Below, piece after piece: positions 9,221-18,330 of a DNA stretch of 64,000 bases. Numbering within the stretch: the stretch's first letter is position 1; the number at the start of each line of letters is the position of its first letter. Source of the DNA: Roseomonas sp. (GTDB lineage Bacteria; Pseudomonadota; Alphaproteobacteria; Acetobacterales; Acetobacteraceae). Both the position numbers and the translations under genes were made by a program. The notes under the pieces were generated by a model. The model did no database searches and was not told where the DNA came from. It was given only the letters and a program-made list of their open reading frames with translations. The stretch lies in the NCBI GenBank assembly GCA_020249285.1, contig JADCFX010000041.1, positions 83,885 to 147,884 of the forward strand, given 5' to 3'.

Positions 9221-9225
9221 ACGCT

Positions 9226-10203
9226 TCAGGCCCGATACGCGGCAAGAAGCCTCGCGCCATCTTCGCCAGCCCGCGCGGCCCATTCCTGCGCGATGGTTTG
9301 GCTGATGCGCGACAAGCCTTCCATGACAGCTGGCGTTGGCTGCATTACCTGCATGCCGCGGGCAGCCAAGGTGGCCTGTGCTGCATCGCGCGCTTCCGCG
9401 CTCAAGGCCCAGCCGCGATCTTCGGCGCGCTTGGCGGCCTCGCGCATGGCGGTCTGTTGCGCTGCTGGCAGGGCTTCAAAGGCGCGGCGCTGCACAAAAA
9501 TCACGTTATGCGTGCGGGTGAAGCCGATGGGCGTGAAGATTTTCGCGAAATCCCAGGCGGCGCTGTCAACACCGGTCGCCGCGCTGGTGACCATGGAATT
9601 GACCACACCGGTCGCGAAGGCTTGCGGCACTTCTGCCGCCTGCACCAGGGTAGGTGTGGCGCCCAACAGCGTGGCGAAACGATTGGTCATGGCGTTGAAG
9701 GTGCGCATGCGCGACCCACGCAGCACTTCCAGGCTTTCCACCGGCACGTTGGTATAGAAGCCCGAAGGCGGCCAAGGCACGCTATAGAGAACGCTCAGCC
9801 CCTGCCGCTGGAAACGCGCTTCGATATAGGGGCGGGACAGTGTCGCCAGCTTGCGCGCTTGCTCATCAGTCCAGGCAAGCTGAGGGATGCTATCCACTTC
9901 GAAGAAGGGATCATCATTGCCATAGGCAGAAAGCAGGATTTCACCAATCTGCACCTGGCCTTGTTGCACGCCGCGCTTGATCTGCGGCATCGGCAAAAGG
10001 CTGCCGTTCGAATGCAGCTGCGCATCAATGCCGGTTTGCGCCTTCACCTCATCCAGAAAGCCTCGGATATTGCGCGTGTGGAAATTACCATCCGGATAGG
10101 CGGTGGCAACCTGCCAGCGCGCCTGGGCCTTGGCGTCGCGAATGGCCAGCGGTGTCAGGATGAAAGGCGCAGCAAGCACATTGCGGCGTGACAAATTCTT
10201 CAT
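9226..10203 (-). CDS. dctP: TRAP solute-binding protein DctP (proximal copy)
   Basis: This 325-residue periplasmic receptor has an Arg-containing export signal (MKNLSRRNVLAAPFIL, cleavage near AKA-QA). The LHSNGSLLPMPQIKRGVQQGQVQ segment and the RMRTFNAMTNRF segment, which carries the carboxylate-binding Arg region, are DctP hallmarks. It is directly upstream of dctQM. The gene to its right (10342-11328) encodes a close paralogue with the same motifs, so two receptors may share one permease. Confidence 0.9.
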   Translation of the reverse strand: MKNLSRRNVLAAPFILTPLAIRDAKAQARWQVATAYPDGNFHTRNIRGFLDEVKAQTGIDAQLHSNGSLLPMPQIKRGVQQGQVQIGEILLSAYGNDDPFFEVDSIPQLAWTDEQARKLATLSRPYIEARFQRQGLSVLYSVPWPPSGFYTNVPVESLEVLRGSRMRTFNAMTNRFATLLGATPTLVQAAEVPQAFATGVVNSMVTSAATGVDSAAWDFAKIFTPIGFTRTHNVIFVQRRAFEALPAAQQTAMREAAKRAEDRGWALSAEARDAAQATLAARGMQVMQPTPAVMEGLSRISQTIAQEWAARAGEDGARLLAAYRA

Positions 10204-10261
10204 GAAAGCCCCCTGTTTTCAATAAATCAGGCGTTAATTGTCGCACCACAGCGGAAATAGA

Positions 10262-10295
10262 CAAGGGGGGCAGGCATGCGCCCCATCCCCCCTTG
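10262..10295 (-). terminator. Hairpin between two tandem dctP genes
   Basis: CAAGGGGGG and CCCCCCTTG form a perfect 9-bp stem with a 16-base loop. It lies after the stop of the distal dctP and 59 bases before the start of the proximal dctP, on the same transcript direction. No U-tract follows, so it could attenuate or stabilise rather than terminate. Confidence 0.45.
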
Positions 10296-10341
10296 AGCTG
10301 CTCAGCGATCAATTTGCAGGCAGGGATTGCTCCCGCGGCAG

Positions 10342-11328
10342 TCAGCGCGCGGCGAGATAGGCCTCAATCAACCTCTTGCCATCCTCGCCCGCCCGTTCGA
10401 TCCATTCCTGGGTCATTTGCTGGCTCACGCGGCGCAAATCTCCCAGTAATTGTTCGCTCGGTTGCAGCACCTGCATCCCGCGCTGGCCGAGTGTCGCTTC
10501 GGCTTGGGTTTGGGAGTCACGGCTGAGTTCATAGCCGCGGGCTTCGGCGCGTGCTGAGGCTTCCATTAGCGCGGTCCTGACATCCGCCGGCAGACCCTCC
10601 AGCGCGCGGCGCGACACAAAGACCGCATTCTTGGTCATGGAAAAGCCGAGCGGCGTGAAAACCTTGGCGTAATCCCAGGCAGAGGTATCAACGCCTGTAG
10701 CGGCCGAGGTGATCTGCGCACTCACAATACCGGTGGCGAAGGCCTGCGCCAATTCAGCCGCCTGCACCAACGTCGGGTTGGCGCCAATGATGGTCGCGAA
10801 ACGATTGGTCATTGGGCTGAAGGTGCGGAAGCGCTGACCGCGCAATTGCTCAAGGCTGGTCACGGGCTGCTGCGCGTAAAGCCCCGCCGCAGGCCAGGGC
10901 ACCATGTACAGCAGGCTAAGGCCCTGACGCGCCAGCCGCGCCTCGATGAAAGGCTTTTGCAGATCGGCGAGTTTCTTGGCCTCAGCCAGATTTGTCACCA
11001 ATTGCGGAATGGCATCGGCATCAAAGAACACATCTTCATTGGCATAGGCCGTCAGCAAAATCTCGCCGAGCTGCACCTGGCCCTGCTGCACGCCGCGCTT
11101 GATCTGCGGCATGGGCAAAAGGCTGCCATTGGAATGAAGCTGGATCGAAAGCCGTCCGCCGGTGGCCTGTTCGATTTCCTGAATGAAGGTGCGGATATTG
11201 CGCGTGTGCAAATTGCCATCCGCATAGGGGGTGGCCATTTGCCAACGCGTCTGCGCCTGGCCCAGGCTTGGGGAAAGGGCGGCCAGGCCAGCGGCCCCGG
11301 CCAGGAAATGGCGGCGATGAAGCTTCAT
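10342..11328 (-). CDS. TRAP solute-binding protein DctP (distal copy)
   Basis: This is a 328-residue DctP receptor, started at the ATG at 11328, which has AAGGA eight bases upstream; an ATG at 11346 is in frame but lacks this. The signal peptide is RRHFLAGAAGLAALSP with likely cleavage after GQA. It shares RWQMATPYADGNLHTRNIR and the LPMPQIKRGVQQGQVQLGEILL region almost word for word with the neighbouring copy, so it is a tandem duplicate that has diverged. It has no permease genes of its own. Confidence 0.88.
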   Translation of the reverse strand: MKLHRRHFLAGAAGLAALSPSLGQAQTRWQMATPYADGNLHTRNIRTFIQEIEQATGGRLSIQLHSNGSLLPMPQIKRGVQQGQVQLGEILLTAYANEDVFFDADAIPQLVTNLAEAKKLADLQKPFIEARLARQGLSLLYMVPWPAAGLYAQQPVTSLEQLRGQRFRTFSPMTNRFATIIGANPTLVQAAELAQAFATGIVSAQITSAATGVDTSAWDYAKVFTPLGFSMTKNAVFVSRRALEGLPADVRTALMEASARAEARGYELSRDSQTQAEATLGQRGMQVLQPSEQLLGDLRRVSQQMTQEWIERAGEDGKRLIEAYLAAR

Positions 11329-11371
11329 GGGTTGATTCCTTCTCACGCCCGGCCCCGCCCCCGCCCGGCTT

Positions 11372-11638
11372 TCAAAGCGGGTAATCGCGCACCGGATCCA
11401 CGCCAGATTGCGTCAGAAAATGGCGAATGGCCACTACCTCATCCTTTGAGAGGCTATGCTGGCTATTGTGGAAGGCATGGGCATGGCTGCCGAGCTTCAC
11501 GGCCAAGTGGCCGGACCCGTTATGGGACATCTCGGCACCGAGTTCTTCAAACACTGCCTGCACGGCCTTGGGGTCAATATTGGCGCTGACAGGGTGGGCG
11601 AAGATGGCGTGCAATACCTTGCGGTGACGGTGATTCAT
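11372..11638 (-). CDS. HicA-like small protein (solitary)
   Basis: This 88-residue protein starts at the ATG at 11638, behind GGAAGG; the longer frame to 11677 lacks a site. NHRHRKVLHAIFAHPVSANI, EELGAEMSHNGSGHLAVKL and AIRHFLTQSGVDP follow the pattern of HicA-fold proteins often mis-annotated as hexulose-phosphate synthase. HicA toxins are double-stranded-RNA-binding-fold mRNA interferases. No HicB antitoxin gene is adjacent, and the family also includes solitary non-toxic members, so a toxin role is unproven. Confidence 0.6.
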   Translation of the reverse strand: MNHRHRKVLHAIFAHPVSANIDPKAVQAVFEELGAEMSHNGSGHLAVKLGSHAHAFHNSQHSLSKDEVVAIRHFLTQSGVDPVRDYPL

Positions 11639-11712
11639 GGCTGATGTGCCTTCCGGATGGGGTTGTGATGCGCCCATCCTGCCGAACCATCACGCAACTG
11701 CCTTGATCATGA

Positions 11713-13473
11713 TCAAGTGCTGGTGGAACCGGTAAGCTGCGTCCTTACCAGTTCAGCAAAATGCCCGCCTTGGGCCACCAATTCCTTGAAGCCGCCGCGT
11801 TCGGCGATTTCCCCGCCGGCAAAAACCAGGATTTCATCGGCATCACGCACGGTAGAAAGCCGATGCGCAATGATGAAGGTGGTCCGCCCCGCCATCAGCG
11901 CCGCCAGCGCCTTTTGCACCCGTGCTTCCGTGGCAGCATCCAGCGCGCTGGTCGCTTCATCCAAAATCAGCACCGGCGGGTCCTTCAGCAGCGCGCGTGC
12001 AATCGCCAGGCGCTGGCGCTGCCCGCCGGAAAGCGAGCTGCCACGCTCACCAATCATCGTGTCATAGCCATGGGGTTGGCGCTGGATGAAATCATGCGCT
12101 TCCGCGAGCCGGCAGGCATGTTCCAAATCTTCCTGCGAGGCATCAGGGCGGCCAACCAATAGGTTTTCACGAATGGTGCGGTTGAACAGCATGCTTTCCT
12201 GGAACACGACGCCGATATTGCGGCGCAGGCTTTCCAGCGAAACATCGCGCAAATCATGCCCATCCAGCGTCACGCGCCCTTCCTTCGGGTCCCATAGCCG
12301 CTGCAACAGTGCCATGGCGGTGGATTTGCCCGCGCCCGTCGGCCCCACCAGCGCAATGGTCTTGCCGGGTGCGGCTGAGAAATTTACATGGCTGAAAATT
12401 GGCTGCCCACCAGGGTAGGCAAAGGCAACATCTTCAAACGCCACTTCCCCTTTTGCGCGGGGGATATCAACCGCATTCGGCTTTTCCGGCACGGTTGTGC
12501 GCGCATCCAGCACCGAAAACATCTCGGACAAGGAAGGCATCAGCAGCACCAGCCGGGACGCAAAGCCAACCGCGCCTTCAAGCTTGCCGATCAACATGGT
12601 GGCGAAGCCCATGAAGGACACAATCTCCCCCACCGTCGCCTGGCCGCGCAGATGCAGCCAGGTGCCCAGCATGAAGATCATAATGACGCAAATCGTCGAA
12701 GCCGCTGAGGTCATCACAGACACCACCGCCCACCAATTCAGCACCGGGAATTGATGCGCAATCACCTGGCGGATGATGTCGCTGAAAAGCCGCGCTTCAC
12801 TGGAAAGCCGCGTGAAGGATTGCACCACCATCACATTGGAAAGCGCATCCTGTGCGTTGCCGGCCAATTGCGTATGGAGCGCTTCCACCTGCCGCTGTGC
12901 GTTTTCCGTCCGGCGAATGACAAAAGCGGCGAGTGCGCCGAAAATCACCACAAGCCCAATCAGCAGTAATCCCAAACGCCAATTCAGGATAAGCGTGAGC
13001 GGCAACAGCACAATGGCGGAAATGAAGGTGATCAGATGTTCGCGGAAAAAGGAAAGCCACAGTCCGAACAGATTATCGGAACCCACCAGCATGATTTTCA
13101 TCAGCCGGCCCGATTGCGTATCCCCATGAAAGGATAGCGGCAGGGACAGCACATGCTGGAAATAATCATGCATGACCTTCAGGCGATTGCGATGCGCCAT
13201 GCGGTCCGCAAACAGCGCGACCGTGACATTGGCGCCAATCGCCGAAAGCCCAATCGCCGCCCAAAGGATCAGCAGCGAAAGTGCCTCAGCCCAAACGGCG
13301 GATTCCTGCATCCGGTCTGACCGGGCAAGCAGGTCAATCACCCGCCCAAACAGCACCGGTTCCAGGAATTGCAGCCCGGCAATGGCAAGGGCTGCCAAGA
13401 CAAGCCCAATGGCCACGGCGCGATCCGCCGCCAGTAACCGAAGCACCCTGCCGTAAAGCCGCAAAAACTCCAT
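11713..13473 (-). CDS. ABC exporter, NdvA/ChvA (beta-glucan) type, fused permease-ATPase
   Basis: This 586-residue half-transporter starts at the ATG at 13473 (MEFLRLYGRVLRLL), matching the NdvA length and N-terminus. Six membrane helices fill about residues 20-310. The ATPase domain has Walker A GPTGAGKST, signature LSGGQRQRLAIARAL and Walker B VLILDEATSALD. NdvA/ChvA export cyclic beta-1,2-glucan to the periplasm, but no glucan synthase gene is nearby, and a lipid or drug substrate is possible. It stands alone, with 134 bp to the divergent Bug receptor. Confidence 0.82.
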   Translation of the reverse strand: MEFLRLYGRVLRLLAADRAVAIGLVLAALAIAGLQFLEPVLFGRVIDLLARSDRMQESAVWAEALSLLILWAAIGLSAIGANVTVALFADRMAHRNRLKVMHDYFQHVLSLPLSFHGDTQSGRLMKIMLVGSDNLFGLWLSFFREHLITFISAIVLLPLTLILNWRLGLLLIGLVVIFGALAAFVIRRTENAQRQVEALHTQLAGNAQDALSNVMVVQSFTRLSSEARLFSDIIRQVIAHQFPVLNWWAVVSVMTSAASTICVIMIFMLGTWLHLRGQATVGEIVSFMGFATMLIGKLEGAVGFASRLVLLMPSLSEMFSVLDARTTVPEKPNAVDIPRAKGEVAFEDVAFAYPGGQPIFSHVNFSAAPGKTIALVGPTGAGKSTAMALLQRLWDPKEGRVTLDGHDLRDVSLESLRRNIGVVFQESMLFNRTIRENLLVGRPDASQEDLEHACRLAEAHDFIQRQPHGYDTMIGERGSSLSGGQRQRLAIARALLKDPPVLILDEATSALDAATEARVQKALAALMAGRTTFIIAHRLSTVRDADEILVFAGGEIAERGGFKELVAQGGHFAELVRTQLTGSTST

Positions 13474-13607
13474 TTCGACCGCCGCCCCTATGTTGCGCCG
13501 ATCATAGGCGACGAATCGCCCAAACTGAAACCCGGGCAGCAAGGTTGATCTGGCGGGGTTCACGGGCCACCTTGATTGGTAACGCACTAATCGGGAGGCT
13601 AAACACC

Positions 13608-14594
13608 ATGATCACCCGCCGCAGCTTAGGCACCCTGACCATAGGGGCCGGCTTGCCACTGCCCGCTTTGGCGCAGGGGCTGTCCAACCGCCCCATTCGC
13701 CTGGTCATTCCCTTTACCCCCGCTGGGACCACGGATTTGGTCGGGCGGCTCACGGCTGAGCGCCTTTCGGCCCGGCTCGGCCAGCAGGTGGTGGTGGATA
13801 ACCGCCCCGGCGCTTCAGGCAATGTCGGCGGCGAATTCGTGGCGCGATCAGAACCCGATGGCCATACGCTACTGCTGACCACCATTGGCACGGGGGCGAT
13901 CAATTTTGCCGTTTTCGGCAATCGCATGCCCTTCAAGCCTGAGGATCTGGCCGCCGTTGGCCTGATGTGCCGCGTGCCGAATGTGCTGATGGCGGCGAAT
14001 CGCATGCCGATCCGCAGCCTTGCTGATATGGTGCGTGAAGCGAAGGCCAAGCCCGGTGCGTTGAATTACGGCACGGCGGGTATCGCCACTTCCCCCCATG
14101 TGGTGATTGAACAAATCCGCCTGGCGCAGGGCATTCAGATCACCCATGTGCCCTTCCGCGGTTCCGCCCCCATGCTGACGGAAATGGTGGCAGAGCGGAT
14201 TGAACTTGGGATGGACAATATCCCCTCAGCACTGACCTTTGTGCGGGAGGGTAAAATACGCGCCATTGGCGTGACGGGGGCACAGCGTAGCGCCGTGCTG
14301 CCGGATGTGCCGACCATTGCTGAGCAAGGCATGCCGGGTTTTGAGGCGACCGCCTGGTTCGGTGTGCTGGCGCCGGGCGTCACCCCCGCCCCGATCATCG
14401 CGCGGCTTGGCGCTGAATTGGATGCAATCGGCAAGGAAGCCGATTTCCGCGCCCGCATCGCAGCCTTTGGTGCTGAGCCACCGCGCCTCACGCCTGATGG
14501 TGGTTCAAGCCCGGAAAGCTTTGCGGCTTTCATGCGCACCGAAGTCGCCCGTTGGGCCGATGTGGTCCGCCAAGCCGATATTCGTGTGGAATGA
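13608..14594 (+). CDS. Bug-family (TctC-like) periplasmic receptor 1
   Basis: This 328-residue tripartite-tricarboxylate-transporter receptor starts at the ATG at 13608, behind GGGAGG; the long upstream frame is antisense to the exporter. A signal peptide (ITRRSLGTLTIGAGLPLPALAQ) precedes RPIRLVIPFTPAGTTDLVGR, the ligand-loop signature. The segment DNRPGASGNVGGEFVARSEP is also typical. No TctA/TctB membrane genes are nearby. It is followed ten bases later by a close paralogue. Confidence 0.9.
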   Translation: MITRRSLGTLTIGAGLPLPALAQGLSNRPIRLVIPFTPAGTTDLVGRLTAERLSARLGQQVVVDNRPGASGNVGGEFVARSEPDGHTLLLTTIGTGAINFAVFGNRMPFKPEDLAAVGLMCRVPNVLMAANRMPIRSLADMVREAKAKPGALNYGTAGIATSPHVVIEQIRLAQGIQITHVPFRGSAPMLTEMVAERIELGMDNIPSALTFVREGKIRAIGVTGAQRSAVLPDVPTIAEQGMPGFEATAWFGVLAPGVTPAPIIARLGAELDAIGKEADFRARIAAFGAEPPRLTPDGGSSPESFAAFMRTEVARWADVVRQADIRVE

Positions 14595-14604
14595 GGAAAC
14601 AATA

Positions 14605-15612
14605 ATGACCAAGACAAACGCCCTGCTGGGCCGCCGCATCATCCTGGCCGGCATGGCCGGCGCGCTCGCCGCACCCGGCATCGCCCGCGCTCAGGCTTTC
14701 CCAACCCGCCCCTTGCGGCTGGTTATTCCCTTCCCGCCCGCCGGCACCACGGATATCTCCGGGCGCATCCTGGCCGAGCGTCTGTCCGCGCGGCTTGGCC
14801 AGCCAATCATTGTGGAAAACCGCGCCGGCGCCACCGGTAATCTGGGCGCCGAGATGGTCGTCCGGTCGGAACCCGATGGCTATACGCTCGTGATGTGCAC
14901 CATCTCCACCGCCGCGATCAATTACTCGCTCTGGGGTGCGCGGATGACCTTTAAGCCAGAGGATTTGGCGGCGGTTGGCCTCGCGATCCGGGTGCCGAAT
15001 GTGATCTTCGTCACCGCCAATTCGCCCTATCGCAGCGTGAGTGACTTGATCGCGGGGGCGAAGGCCAATCCCGGCAGGCTCAATTATGGCAGCAGCGGTT
15101 CGGGCGGTTCGCCGCATATGACCATGGAAATGTTCAAGCTGCGCAGCGGCACCGATATCACCCATGTGCCCTTCCGCGGCGCCGGGCCGATGCTGGTGGA
15201 AGTGGTGGCAGGGCGGCTAGAATCCGGGTGCGACAATATGCCAAGCTGCATCGGCCATATCCGCGATGGGCGGCTGCGCGCCTTGGCGGTGACCAGCAAT
15301 GTGCGGGCAGCGGCGCTGCCGGATGTGCCGACGCTGGCCGAAGCCGGCATTCGCGATTTTGAAGCGACCGCCTGGTTCGGCGTTCAGGCGCCCGCGCGCA
15401 CGCCACGCCCGATCATCGAAAGGCTGGGGGCGGAGATTGATGCGGTCACGCGCGACCCGGCCTATATCGCGCGCATCGCCGAATTGGGCGGCGCCCCGCC
15501 CGCGCTAACGCCCGCCGGCGGCACCAGCCCCGAGACCTTTGAGGCCTTTATCCGGAGCGAGATCACCAAATGGGCCGAGGTGGTCAGGGTTTCCGGCGCC
15601 ACGGTGGATTGA
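14605..15612 (+). CDS. Bug-family (TctC-like) periplasmic receptor 2
   Basis: This 335-residue receptor is a paralogue of the preceding gene, ten bases downstream. It has a signal peptide (RRIILAGMAGALAAPGIARAQA), the RLVIPFPPAGTTDISGR loop and VENRAGATGNLGAEM. Both copies share MTFKPEDLAAVGL-type and FEATAWFGV segments, indicating tandem duplication. The substrate is unknown; many orphan Bug proteins bind carboxylates and may signal or feed distant TctAB permeases. Confidence 0.9.
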   Translation: MTKTNALLGRRIILAGMAGALAAPGIARAQAFPTRPLRLVIPFPPAGTTDISGRILAERLSARLGQPIIVENRAGATGNLGAEMVVRSEPDGYTLVMCTISTAAINYSLWGARMTFKPEDLAAVGLAIRVPNVIFVTANSPYRSVSDLIAGAKANPGRLNYGSSGSGGSPHMTMEMFKLRSGTDITHVPFRGAGPMLVEVVAGRLESGCDNMPSCIGHIRDGRLRALAVTSNVRAAALPDVPTLAEAGIRDFEATAWFGVQAPARTPRPIIERLGAEIDAVTRDPAYIARIAELGGAPPALTPAGGTSPETFEAFIRSEITKWAEVVRVSGATVD

Positions 15613-15628
15613 GGGGCGGGCGCGGCAA

Positions 15629-15649
15629 GGGGGCCATCACCAGGCCCCC
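15629..15649. terminator. GC-rich hairpin between convergent genes
   Basis: GGGGGCC and GGCCCCC flank seven bases. The hairpin sits just after the Bug 2 stop and overlaps the last codons of the convergent gamma-glutamyltransferase gene, so it could serve both strands. There is no strong U-tract on either side. Confidence 0.4.
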
Positions 15650-17244
15650 GCCCAGCCATCCCGCCGTGGATCGGATGCCGCCATGCGCACGCCATTTTCC
15701 AGCACGCGAATGGCCTCCACGCTGCAGGGCCCTTCCAGATCGGGCACTGTTCTCACGCGATGCCCGCGCGCTTGAAGTGCGGCGATCACCTCTGCCCCCA
15801 TGCCCGCTTCGATGGCGAGCAAATCCTCTCCCCCATGCGGGTAATTGCTTTCCTGGCCGGGTTGAGAGGATGTCCAGCGCGGCGCCTCCAGCGCCTGTTG
15901 CGGGTCCATGCCAAAATCGGCGCAGGCCACCAGCACCTGCGTATTCACCTGCACCTGATTATCCGCGCCAGGCGTCCCGAAGATCAGCCAGGGTTTGCCG
16001 GCCCTCATCAGCATGGGCGCATTCATGGTGTGGCGCACGCGCTTGCCGGGCGCGAGTGCATTCGCGTGGCCTTCTTCCAAATGCCAATAGCTCATGCGGT
16101 TATTAAACAGGATGCCGGTTTCCTGGCCGGTCACGCCAGAACCAAAACTGGAATTGATGGACTGAATGGCAGAAACCGCATTGCCGTCGCGGTCCACCAC
16201 GCAGAAATAGGTGGTGTCGGACTCTCGCGCGGGGCGCACCGGCAGATGCGCCGCACGATCCGTGATGGCGGCGGCATGCGCGCCGGCGCATTCGCGCGAT
16301 AGCAGCATATCAAGCGGCGGGTTCACCGCGCCCGCATAAGCCTCCCGGTCAAGGAAGGCGCGTTTCTTCGCTTCCACCATCAGGTGAATCAAGGCTGCGC
16401 TGCCCCAGCCAAGCGCGGCCAGATCGAAGCGTTCCAGAATACGCGCCATCTGCGCCATGGCGAAGCCCATGGAATTGGGTGGCGTCTGACGTAGTTCAAA
16501 GCCGCGATAAGGCACGGCGATGGGCGGCGCGATGATCGGCGCAACCGAAGCCAAATCCGCCGCGCGCACCATGGCGCCCGCCTTTTCCAGATCAGCGGCC
16601 AGCATCGCCGCCAGCCTGCCCTGATAGAAATCCGAAGGCCCTGCCGAGGCCAGGCGTTGCAGGGTGGCCGCCAAAGCCGGCTGGACCAACAAATTCCCCA
16701 AAGCCGGCGGCTTGCCCTCCGGCAGAAACAACGCGGTACTCAAAGCATCAGGCGAAAGCCGCGCGCGGTTTTCGCCTACAAAATGGCGCAAGGCGTGGGT
16801 CGCCGCAAAACCATCCCGCGCCGCTTCAATCGCAGGGCCAAATAGCGCGCCCCAGGGCTTGCTGCCCTCTGCCCCATGCAGCGCCGCAAGCCCCGCCACC
16901 ATGCCAGGCGTTTGGATAGAAAGCGCGCCATGCACCGGAATGCCGCCCGCCGCGCGATAATGCGCGATGGTCGCCGCCGCAGGCGCCGCGCCAGTGCCGT
17001 TATAGGTGGTGCTGGCGCCGGTTCTCGCATTCCAGGCGTGGTAGAAACCATCGCCACCCAGCCCCGACATATGCGGTTCCACCACACCCAGGGTCACCGC
17101 AATCGCCACCGCCGCATCGGCAGCATTGCCGCCGGCGCGTAGTATGTCCATCCCCGCTGCGGTCGCGACGGGGTGATTGCTCGCAACCGCCCCGCGCCTG
17201 CCCATGATCAGCGGGCGGCGGGCGCGAATGCCTTCATAAGCCAT
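15637..17244 (-). CDS. ggt: Gamma-glutamyltransferase family protein
   Basis: This 535-residue Ntn-hydrolase precursor has the family N-terminus (ASNHPVATAAGMDILRAGGNAADAAVA) and VEPHMSGLGGDGF. The autoprocessing site is DTTYFCVVDRDGNAVS, with the predicted nucleophile Thr at about 344, and SINSSFGSG follows. No export signal is obvious, so a cytoplasmic member acting on gamma-glutamyl compounds or an acylase-like variant is possible. The upstream gene on the same strand, three bases away, is a Bug receptor, which suggests uptake and hydrolysis of a related substrate. Confidence 0.9.
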   Translation of the reverse strand: MAYEGIRARRPLIMGRRGAVASNHPVATAAGMDILRAGGNAADAAVAIAVTLGVVEPHMSGLGGDGFYHAWNARTGASTTYNGTGAAPAAATIAHYRAAGGIPVHGALSIQTPGMVAGLAALHGAEGSKPWGALFGPAIEAARDGFAATHALRHFVGENRARLSPDALSTALFLPEGKPPALGNLLVQPALAATLQRLASAGPSDFYQGRLAAMLAADLEKAGAMVRAADLASVAPIIAPPIAVPYRGFELRQTPPNSMGFAMAQMARILERFDLAALGWGSAALIHLMVEAKKRAFLDREAYAGAVNPPLDMLLSRECAGAHAAAITDRAAHLPVRPARESDTTYFCVVDRDGNAVSAIQSINSSFGSGVTGQETGILFNNRMSYWHLEEGHANALAPGKRVRHTMNAPMLMRAGKPWLIFGTPGADNQVQVNTQVLVACADFGMDPQQALEAPRWTSSQPGQESNYPHGGEDLLAIEAGMGAEVIAALQARGHRVRTVPDLEGPCSVEAIRVLENGVRMAASDPRRDGWAGAW

Positions 17245-17247
17245 GGC

Positions 17248-18225
17248 TCAGCCCCCGAGATTCATGCGCGCGACAATCGGCGCCCAACGCGTCACCTCTG
17301 CCTGCACATGCGCGGCTGCGGCGGCAGGTGAAGGATCGGGCCAGGTCTCCACACCCGCCGCTGCAAGGCGCTGCTTCACCGCCGGATCGGCAACCGCGCG
17401 CAACGTCGCTTCGCGAATGACGCTGAGTGCTTCTTCCGGTGTGCCCGGCTTGGCAAACAGTACCTGCCAAGCCGTGACTTCATAGCCAGGCACACCAACC
17501 TGCGCGAGCGCCGGCAGGCCAGGCACAAGATCGGAAGGTGTGGCGGAACTCACGGCCAGCCCCCGCACGCGGCCATCGCGCATCAGCGGTGTCAGCAGGG
17601 TTGGGCTATCAATGGTCAGGTTCATCCGCCCCGCGAGCAGATCCTGCACCGCATTGGCCGCGGTGCGATAGGGCACGATGGTAAAGCTGGTGCCGGAAAG
17701 CTGTCGGAACAATTCTCCCGCCAGATGATTGGTGGCACCGGGATTGGTGGCGCCGTAATTCGCTTCTTCCTTCTTCTGCGAGAGCCAAGCGAGCAATGAA
17801 GCCACATCACGCGCTGGCACATCAGGATGCACCGCGAGCACAAAGGGCTGCCGGCCCACCAGCGCAAGTGGGATAAAATCTGCGACGGGATCATGCGGGA
17901 AGTTCGGGTAAATCGCCCGCATCACCGGATGGTTATTGGTGCCAATGAAAATCGCATTCCCATCGGCGGGCAGGCGATGAAACGCCGCCGCACCCACGGT
18001 GCTGCCCGCGCCCGCGATATTCTCTGGCACCACCGGGCGGCCAAGCTGGGTTTGCAAGGCATCCGCCAGGATGCGCCCCACCACATCGGTCACGCCGCCA
18101 ACGCCCACCGGGATGATCATGCGCAAAGGCCGCGCCTGGGCGAAGGCCGGGGCCGCCAAGCCAAGCGCAGCAGCGGTAAGGAGGGAACGACGCAGCATGG
18201 GGGGAAGACCTTTTGATTTTGCCAT
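17248..18225 (-). CDS. Bug-family periplasmic receptor next to gamma-glutamyltransferase
   Basis: This 325-residue receptor has a signal peptide LRRSLLTAAALGLAAPAFAQA and the loop MIIPVGVGGVTDVVGR. It could start at 18225 or at the second ATG, 18198 (MLRRSLL), which would give a more typical export signal; the Shine-Dalgarno evidence does not decide. It is three bases upstream of ggt on the same strand, so they are probably co-transcribed. The binding loop replaces the usual PPAGTTD with GVGGVTD, so its ligand may differ from those of the other Bug proteins here. Confidence 0.88.
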   Translation of the reverse strand: MAKSKGLPPMLRRSLLTAAALGLAAPAFAQARPLRMIIPVGVGGVTDVVGRILADALQTQLGRPVVPENIAGAGSTVGAAAFHRLPADGNAIFIGTNNHPVMRAIYPNFPHDPVADFIPLALVGRQPFVLAVHPDVPARDVASLLAWLSQKKEEANYGATNPGATNHLAGELFRQLSGTSFTIVPYRTAANAVQDLLAGRMNLTIDSPTLLTPLMRDGRVRGLAVSSATPSDLVPGLPALAQVGVPGYEVTAWQVLFAKPGTPEEALSVIREATLRAVADPAVKQRLAAAGVETWPDPSPAAAAAHVQAEVTRWAPIVARMNLGG

Positions 18226-18330
18226 ACCGCAACCCTAGCCTGCCTTGGGCATTCTGCCAGCCCTGATACACTTGCCTTTCCAAGCCCAGCGTTTCGGGCT
18301 TAGCTTCTGTTCAAGACGGGGGGGCGCGAC

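Noticed and set aside
9145..10191. 348-residue plus-strand frame
   Set aside because: Antisense shadow of dctP with no family match.
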